Positions 8,090 through 16,368 are shown, counted from the stretch's first letter. The stretch: DNA of 36,381 bases from CG2-30-68-42 sp037440385 (GCA_037440385.1 JBBIUI010000012.1:1-36381), one strand, 5' to 3'. The notes: generated by a model not told the origin, from the letters alone. Program-made: numbers and translations.

Positions 8090-8344
8090 ATGAACGATCG
8101 CGAAAATTCGCAACGGCCGGTCCAATCCATGCGCGCGCCCGCGATCCGGCGAGGCTGGTGGGTGTTCGGCGGCTTCGCCGCCATTGCGCTGGTCCTGTTC
8201 GGGCTGGAGCATCGCGCCCACGTGCTCGGCTGGCTGCCATGGCTGTTTCTGCTCGCCTGCCCGCTGATGCATCTGTTCATGCACGGCGGGCACGGCGCAC
8301 AGGGCGCTCACGGCCGGGACGCGCACCAGAGCGATGAAAAATGA
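8090..8344 (+). CDS. DUF2933 small membrane protein
   Basis: This 84-residue protein has two membrane segments (GWWVFGGFAAIALVLFGLEH and HVLGWLPWLFLLACPLMHLF). A His-rich tail, MHGGHGAQGAHGRDAHQ, follows. The LACPLMHLFMHGGHG ending is characteristic of DUF2933 proteins, which are frequent in copper and heavy-metal clusters and have no established function. The Cys, Met and His residues near the membrane face could bind copper. GGAGG about ten bases upstream supports ATG 8090. The stop overlaps the next start as ATGA. Confidence 0.85.
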   Translation: MNDRENSQRPVQSMRAPAIRRGWWVFGGFAAIALVLFGLEHRAHVLGWLPWLFLLACPLMHLFMHGGHGAQGAHGRDAHQSDEK

Positions 8345-9003
8345 ACGGCGACGGGCCGGCCTACGGGCTGTGGTCGCTGGTCGCGATCAATTCCGCCGTG
8401 TTCGTGCTGTTCGCCTTCAGCTTCTTCCAGCCGCAAAGCCGGCGCGACTGGCGCACGCTCGGGATGTACTCGGCGTTCGTCGTCGCGCTGTTTACCGAGA
8501 TGTACGGCTTTCCGCTCACGCTATACCTGCTGTCGGGGTGGCTGGCGAAACGGGTTCCCGGCGTCGATTTCCTCGCCCACGACTCCGGCCATCTGTTGGA
8601 GATCCTGTTCGGCTGGCGCTCGAATCCGCATTTCGGGCCGTTCCATCTGCTGTCGAGCCTGCTCATTTTCGGCGGCTTCTGGCTGCTGGCGGCGGCCTGG
8701 CGGGTTCTCTACGCGGCGCAATCGAGCGGGCAGCTCGCCGTCACCGGCCCGTACGCGCGAGTGCGCCATCCGCAGTACCTGGGCTTGATCGCGATCATGA
8801 CCGGCTTCCTGCTTCAGTGGCCGACGCTGGTCACGCTGGCGATGTTCCCCGTCCTCGTGATCGTCTATGTACGGCTGGCCCGTCGCGAGGAGGCGGAAAC
8901 GGCATCGCGGTTCGGACAGCAGTGGGCGCGCTACGCGCAGCGCACGCCGGGGTTCGTGCCGCGATGGAACACGATCGACTCACGATGGAGGAACACGCGA
9001 TGA
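8341..9003 (+). CDS. Isoprenylcysteine carboxyl methyltransferase (ICMT)-family membrane protein
   Basis: This 220-residue protein has about five membrane helices. The C-terminal half matches the ICMT/PEMT-type integral membrane methyltransferases: the SAM-binding region GPYARVRHPQYLGLIAIMTGFLLQWPT (about residues 138-164), then YVRLARREEAETASRFGQQWARYAQRTPGFVP with the conserved EE. The true bacterial substrate of this family is unknown, since bacteria lack prenylated CaaX proteins; lipids or small thiols are possible. It overlaps the DUF2933 gene by 4 bases, and its own stop overlaps the following YHS gene, so the three are likely co-translated. The pairing with DUF2933 hints at a shared membrane function in copper stress. 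Confidence 0.85.
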   Translation: MNGDGPAYGLWSLVAINSAVFVLFAFSFFQPQSRRDWRTLGMYSAFVVALFTEMYGFPLTLYLLSGWLAKRVPGVDFLAHDSGHLLEILFGWRSNPHFGPFHLLSSLLIFGGFWLLAAAWRVLYAAQSSGQLAVTGPYARVRHPQYLGLIAIMTGFLLQWPTLVTLAMFPVLVIVYVRLARREEAETASRFGQQWARYAQRTPGFVPRWNTIDSRWRNTR

Positions 9004-9227
9004 AAGTCACCGATCCGGTATGCGGCATGGAAATCGATTCGGACACCGCCGGCGCCGTCGAGCGATACGAGGGCCGTCCTTACCACTTCTGCTCGTCGCA
9101 TTGCCGGGACGCCTTCCGGGCCGATCCGGCGAAATACGCCGGGTCGGCTCCGGGAGGCTCCGGCGAACACGGCTGCGGCCATCGCGGTAAGCACTCGGGA
9201 AGCGGTGGCCATGGGTGCTGCCACTGA
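9000..9227 (+). CDS. Small YHS-domain protein with Cys/His-rich tail
   Basis: This 75-residue soluble protein is almost entirely a YHS domain (TDPVCGMEIDSDTAGAVERYEGRPYHFCSSHCRDAFRADPAKYAG), retaining DPVCGM and FCSSHC. A Gly/His/Cys tail, HGCGHRGKHSGSGGHGCCH, follows. The intact cysteines and His-rich tail suggest a small cytoplasmic copper or silver binder. GGAGG (8987-8991) is eight bases before ATG 9000; the in-frame ATG at 8985 would lie on the ribosome site. It overlaps the preceding methyltransferase gene as ATGA. Confidence 0.85.
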   Translation: MKVTDPVCGMEIDSDTAGAVERYEGRPYHFCSSHCRDAFRADPAKYAGSAPGGSGEHGCGHRGKHSGSGGHGCCH

Positions 9228-9263
9228 ATCGGCTGGCGCCGGCGTCCCGCCGCTTTCCCGGGG

Positions 9264-10391
9264 GTGCGGGTGAGCGCCGAGCCCGCGCTCGTCGAGGTGG
9301 TCGGAGCGGGACCGGCCGGGCTCGCTGCGGCGATCACGCTGGCCCGGGGCGGCAGGCGCGTCGTGGTGCATGAAGCCCGGCGCGACGTAGGGCTGCGCTT
9401 CCGGCGCGACCTGCAGGGCCTGGAGAACTGGTCGGGTACGCGAAACGTGCTCGATGTGCTGCACGATGCCGGCCTGACGACGCAGTTCGACACGGCGCCG
9501 TGCGCGCGCGGCACCGCGTTCGATGCCTGGGGCGCGCGCTACCCGCTAAGCAGCGGCGAGCCGATCTTCTATCTGGTCGAGCGCGGGCCGCAGCCCGGCA
9601 GCCTCGACCGCGCGCTGCTCGATCAGGCGCTCTCGCTCGGGGTCGAGGTGCGCTTCGGCAGCCGCAGGCAGCGGCTGGACGGCGCGGGCATCTTCGCCTC
9701 GGGACCGCGCATGGCCGACGCCATTGCCGTCGGCTACCATTTCGACACCCGCCTGGCCGACGGTTTCTGGATCATCCTAGACGACACGCTTGCACCGGCG
9801 GGTTATGCCTATCTGCTCGCGATGGGCGCTCGCGCGACCCTGAAGTGCTGTCTGTTCCGCGACTTCGCCCGGTGGCGGCAGTATGTCGAGCGGACGGTCG
9901 AGCGGTTCCGCGCTCTGGTCGGTTTCGACATGCGGGCGGCGCGTCTGCATGCGGGCATCGGCAATTTCTTCGTCCCGCCGAGCGCATGTCCCGGCCTGCA
10001 TCCGATCGCCGGCGAAGCCGCCGGATTCCAGGACGCATTCGCGGGATTCGGCATGCGATACGCGATGCTCTCCGGCGTGATGGCGGCGCGCAGCCTGCTC
10101 GATGGCACGGACTATGACCGTTCGTGGCGGCAGGCGATCGAGCGCCCGATGCTGACCGCCCGGGTGAATCGCGCGATCTATCAGCGGCTCGGCAACCGGG
10201 GTTATCGCTGGCTGCTGCGCACGCAGGCCTGCACGGGCGACAGCCGCGCATTCCTGCGCTGGCTCTACCGGCCGGCCCGCGTGCGGCGAGCGCTGCTGCC
10301 CTGGGCGCAGCGGCGCTCGCCCGCCGTCGCGTTCGATGCACAGGCGGCGCTCAGCCGCGCGTCGTCGCGATGCCGGCAGCTTCCCGGCTGA
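9264..10391 (+). CDS. FAD-dependent oxidoreductase, geranylgeranyl-reductase/lycopene-cyclase-like
   Basis: This 375-residue flavoprotein has an N-terminal dinucleotide-binding motif (VEVVGAGPAGLAAAITLARGGRRVVVHEA) and a C-terminal FAD-contact block (LHPIAGEAAGFQDAFAGFGMRYAMLSGVMAARSLL, about residues 248-282). This is the pattern of geranylgeranyl reductase-like and halogenase-like flavoproteins. The substrate is unknown. It is the last gene of run A and may supply or remove electrons for the redox proteins around it, which is inference only. The start is GTG at 9264 (GTG 9270 is also possible). Its 3' end overlaps the end of copS, on the opposite strand, by 41 bases, with no room for a terminator. 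Confidence 0.8.
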   Translation: MRVSAEPALVEVVGAGPAGLAAAITLARGGRRVVVHEARRDVGLRFRRDLQGLENWSGTRNVLDVLHDAGLTTQFDTAPCARGTAFDAWGARYPLSSGEPIFYLVERGPQPGSLDRALLDQALSLGVEVRFGSRRQRLDGAGIFASGPRMADAIAVGYHFDTRLADGFWIILDDTLAPAGYAYLLAMGARATLKCCLFRDFARWRQYVERTVERFRALVGFDMRAARLHAGIGNFFVPPSACPGLHPIAGEAAGFQDAFAGFGMRYAMLSGVMAARSLLDGTDYDRSWRQAIERPMLTARVNRAIYQRLGNRGYRWLLRTQACTGDSRAFLRWLYRPARVRRALLPWAQRRSPAVAFDAQAALSRASSRCRQLPG

Positions 10392-11790
10392 GGGGGCCGC
10401 TGCGGGGAAACCGGATCTCGAAGCGCGTCGTGCCGCCTGTGGACGAAGCGCCGATCGTCGCGCGGTGGGCGTCCATGATCGACTTCACGATGGCCAGACC
10501 GAGCCCGGCGCCCTCGCTCGCCTTGTGGCGAGACGGGTCGGCCCGGTAGAAGCGGTCGAACAGCCGCGGCAGATGTTCGGGCGCGATGTCCTTGCCCGGG
10601 TTTTCGACACACAGCCTCGTTTGCCCGTCGGGCAGGGTCTCGATGCGCACGCCGACCTCGCTGCCGCGCGCGGTGTATTGGATGGCGTTCGCGAGCAGGT
10701 TGCCCAGCGCACGCCGGATCATCAGCCTGTCCCCCTCGACACTGCCCGCTCCGGCGAGCAAGAGCCGCACGCCGCGCTCCTCCGCCAGCGCTTCGTAGAA
10801 CGCGAACAGCTCGCGCACCTCGCTCGCCAGATCCACCGTCTCGCTCTGCGGTACGATCAGGCCGTGGTCGGCCTTGGCCAGGAACAGCATGTCCGCGATC
10901 ATGCGGGCGAGCCGCTCGTATTCCTCGAGGTTCGAGTACAGCACCTCGCGGTAGGACTCGGCCGTGCGCACGCGCGACAGGACCACTTCGGTTTCCATCC
11001 TCAGGTTGGTGATGGGCGTGCGCAGCTCGTGCGCGAGATCGGACGAGAAATCCGAAAGCCGCCGGAACGACTGTTCCAGACGCGCGAGCATGTCGTTGAA
11101 GGCCGTCGCGAGCTCTTCCAGTTCCGGGGGCACGGCGGCCACGGTGAGCCGCTCGTCGAGCCGGCTCGCGGAGATGCGTCGGGCGACTCGCGCCATGTGC
11201 CGCACCGGGGTCAGTCCGCGCCGCGCCGCGACCCAGCCCAGCAGGCCCATCAGCACGACACCCGAGAGGATCGCGAACGACAGTTTCTGCCGGAACGCGG
11301 CCATGAAATCGCGCTCGTGATCGATATTGACGGCGATGGCGACGGTCGACGGAGGCGTCGCCGCGAGACCGGTCGGGACGGCTGCGACCAGCTCGCGGAA
11401 CCGGTGCCCGTCCTTCTCCCAGACCGTGGTCTGCGGTGCGCCGGAAGGGGCGGCGCGCGCCCGGCCCTCGAGCGCGCCGCCTGGAAACAGCGCATCGGAC
11501 GAGGCGAACAGCAGCCGGCGGTCCGGGCCGAAAACGGCGATCGACAGGCCCGGATGCCCGACCAGCGCGTCGTCGAGCAATTGCGGGATTTCATCCAGGT
11601 CGGCGCTCGTGTGCGCCGCGGCCAGCGCATGACGGACCATTTTCAGCTTGCCGTCGAGCACGAGCCGGTCCTGTTCCTCCAGGTGCGCGTCCATCGATGC
11701 ACCGACCAGATAGCCGGCCGCGAGCAGCACGGCCGCCGATACCGTCGAGAAGAACAGGGTCAGGCGGAAGGTGATCGAGGGCGGCCGCAT
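10351..11790 (-). CDS. copS: Copper-sensing histidine kinase CopS/CusS-like
   Basis: This 479-residue inner-membrane sensor kinase has two membrane helices (about 9-31 and 175-194) flanking a periplasmic sensor region of about 140 residues. A HAMP domain (RRGLTPVRHMARVARRISASRLDERL) follows, then the H-box FSSDLAHELRTPITNL with the phospho-accepting H254. The ATPase domain has NLLANAIQYTA (N-box), SEGAGLGLAIVKSIMDAH (G-box) and a final TRFEIRFP. The length and the HAMP/H-box sequences are those of the heavy-metal sensor kinase group (CusS/CopS/CzcS). It lies seven bases after copR. Copper rather than silver, zinc or mercury is inferred from the neighbouring copper genes. Confidence 0.92.
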   Translation of the reverse strand: MRPPSITFRLTLFFSTVSAAVLLAAGYLVGASMDAHLEEQDRLVLDGKLKMVRHALAAAHTSADLDEIPQLLDDALVGHPGLSIAVFGPDRRLLFASSDALFPGGALEGRARAAPSGAPQTTVWEKDGHRFRELVAAVPTGLAATPPSTVAIAVNIDHERDFMAAFRQKLSFAILSGVVLMGLLGWVAARRGLTPVRHMARVARRISASRLDERLTVAAVPPELEELATAFNDMLARLEQSFRRLSDFSSDLAHELRTPITNLRMETEVVLSRVRTAESYREVLYSNLEEYERLARMIADMLFLAKADHGLIVPQSETVDLASEVRELFAFYEALAEERGVRLLLAGAGSVEGDRLMIRRALGNLLANAIQYTARGSEVGVRIETLPDGQTRLCVENPGKDIAPEHLPRLFDRFYRADPSRHKASEGAGLGLAIVKSIMDAHRATIGASSTGGTTRFEIRFPRSGPLSREAAGIATTRG

Positions 11791-11797
11791 CGGGCGA

Positions 11798-12478
11798 TTA
11801 TGCCGCGCCCGGGTCTTCGAGCACGTAGCCCATGCCGCGCACGGTGCGGATCAGCCTCGGTTCGAAGTCATCGTCGATCTTGGCGCGCAACCGGCGCACG
11901 GCGACCTCGATGACGTTGGTATCGCTGTCGAAATTCATGTCCCACACCTGCGAGGCGATCAGCGAACGCGGCAGGACCTCGCCGTGTCGGCGCAGCAGCA
12001 GCTCCAGCAGCGCAAACTCCTTGGCCGTGAGATCGATGCGCCGTCCGGCACGCGTCACCCGGCGGCGCAGCAGGTCGAGCTCCAGGTCGGCGGACTTGAG
12101 CACCGTCGGTTCCGTGGCGCGGCCGCGGCGCAACAGCGTGCGTACCCGTGCGAGCAGCTCGGAGAACGCGAAGGGTTTGACGAGATAATCGTCGGCGCCC
12201 GACTCCAGTCCGCGCACCCGTTCGTCGACGCGGTCGCGCGCCGTCAGGAACAGCACGGGCAGTTGCTTGCCCGCGCGACGAAGCGACCGCAGGACCTGCC
12301 AGCCATCCAGGCCGGGCAGCATCACGTCGAGCACGACGAGGTCGTATTCCTCGGACAGCGCGAGGTGCAGGCCGTCGACGCCGTCGCGGGCCAGGTCCGC
12401 GACGAAACCCGCCTCGGTCAGGCCCTGCTTCAGGTAATCGCCGGCCTTGTGCTCGTCTTCGACGATCAGGATCTTCAT
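11798..12478 (-). CDS. copR: Copper response regulator CopR/CusR-like (OmpR family)
   Basis: This 226-residue regulator has a receiver domain (MKILIVEDEHKAGDYLKQGLTEAGF, acidic pocket at D8, phospho-acceptor D51 in LVVLDVMLPGLDGW, T79 and K101). Its C-terminal OmpR/PhoB winged helix reads RRIDLTAKEFALLELLLRRHGEVLPRSLIASQVWDMNFDSDTNVIEVAVRRLRAKID. The sequence around VWDMNFDSDTNVIEVAVRRLR is typical of CusR/CopR-type metal regulators. ATG 12478 is chosen because it begins the domain and has GGGAGAA just upstream. It is transcribed divergently from the multicopper oxidase, and the tandem 11-base half-sites at 12577-12604 lie between them. It probably activates promoters A and B and perhaps its own gene. 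Confidence 0.93.
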   Translation of the reverse strand: MKILIVEDEHKAGDYLKQGLTEAGFVADLARDGVDGLHLALSEEYDLVVLDVMLPGLDGWQVLRSLRRAGKQLPVLFLTARDRVDERVRGLESGADDYLVKPFAFSELLARVRTLLRRGRATEPTVLKSADLELDLLRRRVTRAGRRIDLTAKEFALLELLLRRHGEVLPRSLIASQVWDMNFDSDTNVIEVAVRRLRAKIDDDFEPRLIRTVRGMGYVLEDPGAA

Positions 12479-12566
12479 CGTCTTCTCCCGCACGTCACTG
12501 CGCGACTCGCCAGCGCGCAGTTTCGACTGACGAATTCTGCCTGCATCCTGGCGCCGGATCCGGGCA

Positions 12567-12620
12567 TTACGAACATGTAACCGCGCGGTCAGCCTCGTGT
12601 CGGGTTGCAGCCGGCATCAT
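12567..12620 (+). promoter_or_regulatory. Putative CopR-controlled promoter B
   Basis: TTAC (12567-12570) and GTAA (12577-12580) form an inverted repeat with a 6-base gap. They are followed by GTAACC (12577), GTCAGC (12588) and GTCGGG (12599) at exact 11-base intervals, then CATCAT (12615-12620) as a weak -10. The half-site and -10 offsets are the same as in promoter A, 7.5 kb away. The -10 lies 38 bases from the first half-site in both. Predicted transcripts begin near 12627, about 80 bases before the multicopper oxidase start. The palindromic part could also serve the divergent copRS genes. Confidence 0.6.
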
Positions 12621-12708
12621 GCGATCGCGACCGAGGCAGGGCAATGAGCCGGAGCGCAACGGCGGATGTCCCGATCGGCCACCGTTCGACCCAACCTACG
12701 AGGAAAAG

Positions 12709-14406
12709 ATGATGACAACCCGCCAGCCTACACGCAGGAACGTTCTACGGGGCATTCTCGCGCTGGGCGCCGCCGCGGCTGCCCCGCACCGGCTCTTCGC
12801 CGCCGCCGAACACGCTGCCGGTGCGTCCGCCGCCGACACCGGGATGCTCGAAAGGCAAGCGGCGGCGTTCGCCAACCCGCTGCGGCTGCCCGGGTCGAGT
12901 GGCCTGTACGGCGTGATGCGCGCGGCCCAGTGTCGCGAGCTGCGCGTGGTGCGCACCGAGATCGAGGTACTGCCGGGAAAACGCACGCCCTACCTCGCCT
13001 ACGCGGCCGAGTCGGGCGGCAGGCGGTTTCTGAATCCGGCGCTGCTCGCACGCCGCGGTGAGTCGATGCGCGTGCGCATGGTCAACCGGCTCGACGAACC
13101 GACCATCATCCACTGGCACGGTCTGACCAACGACACGCGCAACGACGGCAACGGCCTGTTCGTCGCGGCACCGGGCACGAGCCACGAGTACGCGTTCGAG
13201 CTGCGCGACCGGGCTTCGATGTACTGGTACCACCCGCATCCGCACGGGCTCATCCCCGGGCAGGCCTACCACGGTCTGGCCGGTTTGCTGTTCGTCGAAG
13301 ACGAGGAAGAAGCGGCGCTGCGGCGCAGCCTCGATCTGGCACTCGGCGAGACCGAAATCCCGCTGGTGCTGCAAGACCGCGACTTCGATGCGCACGGCCG
13401 CCTGCAATACCGGGTCGGGCGCGACGAAATGTTCGCGGGATTCATCGGCGAGCGGCTGCTCGTGAACATGACGGATCAGCCCTTCCTCGTTGCGCCGCGC
13501 CGGATCCTCCGGCTGCGCATCCTGAACGGCTCGAACGCGCGGACCTATCTGCTCGGTTTCCTTCAAGGCGGGCGCGAGCTCGGCTACACGGTGGCCGGCA
13601 CCGACGGCGGGCTGCTCGCCGCGCCGCAGCGCGTCACGCGCACCTTCCTCTCGCCCGGACAGCGGCTCGATCTGCTCGTCGATCTGCGCGAGGCCGCGCA
13701 GGACCGGCCGGTCACGCTCGCGACACTCGCGTTCGATCCGATGCATGCCGAGGGTGCCGGCGGACATTCGATGGCCGTCATGGACCACGGCAAGATGCAG
13801 GCGCCGGGCATGCCCGGCATGAAGATGGAAGGCATGGACCACCGCGACATGGCCACGCAGGGCATGCCCGGCATGGCGATGGAGGGCGGCGCGCGCGCGC
13901 TGCTGCGCATCGACGTGAAGCCCGCGGCCTCCTATGCGAGGCAGATCCCCGCGACGCTCTCCGACCTGCCGGCCGCGAAGCCGTCCGCGGGCACGCCCCG
14001 GCGCATCGAGCTGGCCCACGACGGCAAGGGCAACTGGACGATCAACGGCTGGACGTACGATGCCGCGAAGGTGCCGCTCACCGTGAAGCGTGGCACATCC
14101 GAGACGTGGCTCATCGAGAACGCCGGCGCGAGCATGCCGCATCCGATGCACATCCACGGCTTTCAGTTCCGGGTGCTCGAACGGCGCGCCAGCCCGCCGC
14201 AGGTGCGTGCGCTGGCCGGCGCGCAGGGGCTGCTGCCGCAGGATCTCGGATTGACGGACACGGTTCACCTGTGGCCCGGCGAGTCGGTGCGCGTCGCGCT
14301 CGATTTCTCGCACCCGTTCGCAGGCGACCAGGACTACGTGTTCCACTGCCACAACCTCGAGCACGCGGAACTGGGAATGATGATCCGCTACCGCGTGAAG
14401 GCCTGA
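12709..14406 (+). CDS. Tat-exported multicopper oxidase (CueO/CopA-like) with Met-rich insert
   Basis: This 565-residue protein probably oxidises Cu(I) to the less toxic Cu(II) in the periplasm, with electrons passing to oxygen. The N-terminus contains a Tat motif, TRRNVLRGILALGAAAAAPHRLFAA. All four copper-binding blocks are present: HWHG (135-138), WYHPHPHG (173-180), HPMHIHGF (478-485) and HCHNLEHAELGMM (546-558), where the last includes the T1 copper cysteine C547 and axial methionine. A Met/His-rich insert at about 345-394 (MDHGKMQAPGMPGMKMEGMDHRDM) resembles the CueO methionine-rich substrate region. The start is ATG 12709 (or 12712) just after AGGAAAAG; an earlier in-frame ATG at 12619 would overlap the promoter. 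It is the first gene after promoter B. Confidence 0.93.
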   Translation: MMTTRQPTRRNVLRGILALGAAAAAPHRLFAAAEHAAGASAADTGMLERQAAAFANPLRLPGSSGLYGVMRAAQCRELRVVRTEIEVLPGKRTPYLAYAAESGGRRFLNPALLARRGESMRVRMVNRLDEPTIIHWHGLTNDTRNDGNGLFVAAPGTSHEYAFELRDRASMYWYHPHPHGLIPGQAYHGLAGLLFVEDEEEAALRRSLDLALGETEIPLVLQDRDFDAHGRLQYRVGRDEMFAGFIGERLLVNMTDQPFLVAPRRILRLRILNGSNARTYLLGFLQGGRELGYTVAGTDGGLLAAPQRVTRTFLSPGQRLDLLVDLREAAQDRPVTLATLAFDPMHAEGAGGHSMAVMDHGKMQAPGMPGMKMEGMDHRDMATQGMPGMAMEGGARALLRIDVKPAASYARQIPATLSDLPAAKPSAGTPRRIELAHDGKGNWTINGWTYDAAKVPLTVKRGTSETWLIENAGASMPHPMHIHGFQFRVLERRASPPQVRALAGAQGLLPQDLGLTDTVHLWPGESVRVALDFSHPFAGDQDYVFHCHNLEHAELGMMIRYRVKA

Positions 14407-14527
14407 GCGCGACGCCCTCGATGCGCCGAGTGCGAACACACGGACAGGCGAGCCGGTGCCCGGCCTTGCGTCGGGTTCGAGGGGGCACCGTTCGACCTGG
14501 AGCCGGACACAGCGAGAGGAGGCGCCC

Positions 14528-14932
14528 GTGCCGCGGTCGATCGCCGTTGCAGGCGGCCGCCGCGTGAGGCGGCTGGCAGGCGGTGGCCTGATCTGGGCCG
14601 GTGTGTGGCTGCCGCTCGCGGCGCTCGCCGCGGGTGGCGCTGCGACGAACGGCGCGCGGGATCCTTACCCGGGGACGTTGGAACCCGTGGCGCAAGCTGC
14701 CCCGGCGGGCATGGCGAACGGCGAGGTCCGCAAGGTGGATCCCGCCACCGGCAGGGTGACGCTGAAGCATGGTCCGATCGAAGCCCTCGGCATGCCGGGC
14801 ATGACCATGGTGTTCCGGGTCAGGGATCCGGGCTGGCTCGCCCGGCTGCGGGTCGGCGATCGCGTCCGGTTCGCGGCGCAGCGCGTCGATGGCGCGCTGA
14901 CGCTGACCTCGTACGAGCGGGTACAGCCGTGA
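14528..14932 (+). CDS. CusF/CopK-like periplasmic copper-binding protein
   Basis: This 134-residue protein has an N-terminal signal segment (GGGLIWAGVWLPLAALAAGG). A small beta-barrel domain of the CusF type follows (NGEVRKVDPATGRVTLKHGPIEALGMPGMTMVFRVRDPGWLARLRVGDRVRFAAQR). The metal ligands His (KHG) and the two methionines of MTM are in place, but the tryptophan that caps Cu(I) in CusF (WPAMTM) is a methionine here (MPGMTM). It may shuttle copper to the oxidase or to an efflux partner. No CusA/B/C genes are in this window. GTG 14528 is chosen because AGGAGG lies six bases upstream; an ATG at 14456 has no such site. Confidence 0.85.
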   Translation: MPRSIAVAGGRRVRRLAGGGLIWAGVWLPLAALAAGGAATNGARDPYPGTLEPVAQAAPAGMANGEVRKVDPATGRVTLKHGPIEALGMPGMTMVFRVRDPGWLARLRVGDRVRFAAQRVDGALTLTSYERVQP

Positions 14933-15010
14933 GCCGTCGCGTCCGGGCAGCCGCAGCGGCGGCAGGCGTGGTAGGGTTCGAGTGCGAACGAAACCGGGGG
15001 CACGGAGAGC

Positions 15011-15460
15011 GTGAGACGCGTGAGCTGGGCGCTGTTGCCGGCGGTGCTGGTGGTTGCGGGTTGCGGCGAGGGGCAGCGTCCGGTTGCGCGGGCCGATCCG
15101 CGAAATGCCGCGCAGGTCGCGCAGGGACAGGTGCTCTACGAACGCCATTGTGCGTCGTGCCACGGCGCGAAGCTCGAGGGTCAGCCCGACTGGCGCAAGC
15201 GCAAGCCCGATGGGCGTCTTCCGGCGCCGCCACACGACGACTCGGGTCACACCTGGCACCATGCCGAAGAGCAGCTGCTGCGGATCATGAAGAACGGGCT
15301 GAAGCCGCCGGACGCACCGGAAGGCTATGCGAGCGACATGCCGGCGTTTGGGGGCACGCTCTCCGACGCCGAGCTCGTCGCGGTGCTCAGTTTCATCGAG
15401 AGCCGCTGGTCGGCGCGAGTGATCGAAGCGCGCCGGGAGCGCTTCCGCGGCGGCGGCTGA
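15011..15460 (+). CDS. Cytochrome c lipoprotein
   Basis: This 149-residue protein has a lipoprotein signal (WALLPAVLVVAGC, lipobox VAGC with C18), so it is probably anchored to a membrane on the periplasmic side. A mono-haem cytochrome c domain follows with CASCH (C47, C50, H51) and a likely axial methionine in SDMPAFGGTLSDAEL. The segment HTWHHAEEQLLRIMKNGLKPPD closely parallels HAWHHTDEQLTTTILKGLPE in the propeller-cytochrome fusion of run A, so the two cytochromes form a related pair. It may accept electrons from copper oxidation or feed an oxidase. The start is GTG 15011 with CGGAGAG immediately upstream. Confidence 0.87.
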   Translation: MRRVSWALLPAVLVVAGCGEGQRPVARADPRNAAQVAQGQVLYERHCASCHGAKLEGQPDWRKRKPDGRLPAPPHDDSGHTWHHAEEQLLRIMKNGLKPPDAPEGYASDMPAFGGTLSDAELVAVLSFIESRWSARVIEARRERFRGGG

Positions 15461-15606
15461 CGGGCGCGCACGGCCCGATCGCCCCGCCCGGCTTGGAAGA
15501 ACGCGCCGGGACATTTCCGGTCGAACCGGGCGGATGCGGGCCGCCCCTTCCGGGGTACGCGTCCGTGACGGGTTCGTTTCCGATCGATCTTTGACAGGAG
15601 TCGACG

Positions 15607-16158
15607 ATGAAAAAATTCCCCTTGGCTGCCATGCTGCTCGGTTTCACGCTCGCCGCGCCGGTCGCGGCCGTATTCGCGGCGGATCCGGCTGACGCGCATC
15701 ACCCCGATCAGGCGCCTGGCGCAGCCGCCCCGGCCGCGCCGCCAGCCGAGCAGACGGTGCAGCGGATGAAGGACAACCTCAAGCGCATGCAGACGCAGCT
15801 CGGCGCGATCGAACAGGCGAAGGATCCGGCGGAGCGCTCGCGGCTGCTCGGCGAGCACATGCAGGCCATGCGCGAAAACCTGTACATGGCGCGCGGCATG
15901 ATGCAGGGAAACACGATGGCCCCGGGCATGATGGGTGGTGGCATGATGGGCCAGGGCATGATGGGCGGGATGCCGGGTTCCGGAATGATGGGCGGCGGCA
16001 TGATGGACCATCACATGAAGGGCGGTGGCCACATGGGTGCGGCCGGTTCCGGTGCGGTCGAGGGCCGGATCGACCAGCTCGAGAAGCGCATGGACATGAT
16101 GCAGATGATGATGGAGCAGATGGCGCGCTCGCGCATGCCCGGCCGGCCGGGCAGGTGA
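15607..16158 (+). CDS. Secreted Met/Gly/His-rich putative copper-binding protein
   Basis: This 183-residue protein has a signal peptide (MKKFPLAAMLLGFTLAAPVAAVFAA). An Ala/Pro-rich linker follows, then a helical, probably coiled-coil region (EQTVQRMKDNLKRMQTQLGAIEQAKDPAERSRLLGEHMQAMRENLYMARGMM). A repetitive stretch of MMGGGMMGQGMMGG type (about 98-143) comes next, and the C-terminal helix is EGRIDQLEKRMDMMQMMMEQMARSRMPGR. About one residue in five is Met, as in periplasmic copper-sequestering proteins. It resembles no characterised enzyme; copper storage or buffering is inferred. AGGAG lies eight bases before the ATG. Its placement within the copper run supports the call. Confidence 0.8.
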   Translation: MKKFPLAAMLLGFTLAAPVAAVFAADPADAHHPDQAPGAAAPAAPPAEQTVQRMKDNLKRMQTQLGAIEQAKDPAERSRLLGEHMQAMRENLYMARGMMQGNTMAPGMMGGGMMGQGMMGGMPGSGMMGGGMMDHHMKGGGHMGAAGSGAVEGRIDQLEKRMDMMQMMMEQMARSRMPGRPGR

Positions 16159-16368
16159 CGACCGCGCCAGCCTTGCCGCAACGTCGGTGCGCGCGAGCGC
16201 GCGTGGGGACGGCTTGATCGGCATCAATACCGGCGACGGGGAACGCGAATACGCTGCGCAGGGTCGAATCCGCATGATCCCCGGCCGGCATGCCGCAGCG
16301 CCGGCGCCGCCTGGTGAGGGTCGAAGCACGGCGGGCAGCGGGTCGACCCGGAACGGGACCACATTGGC

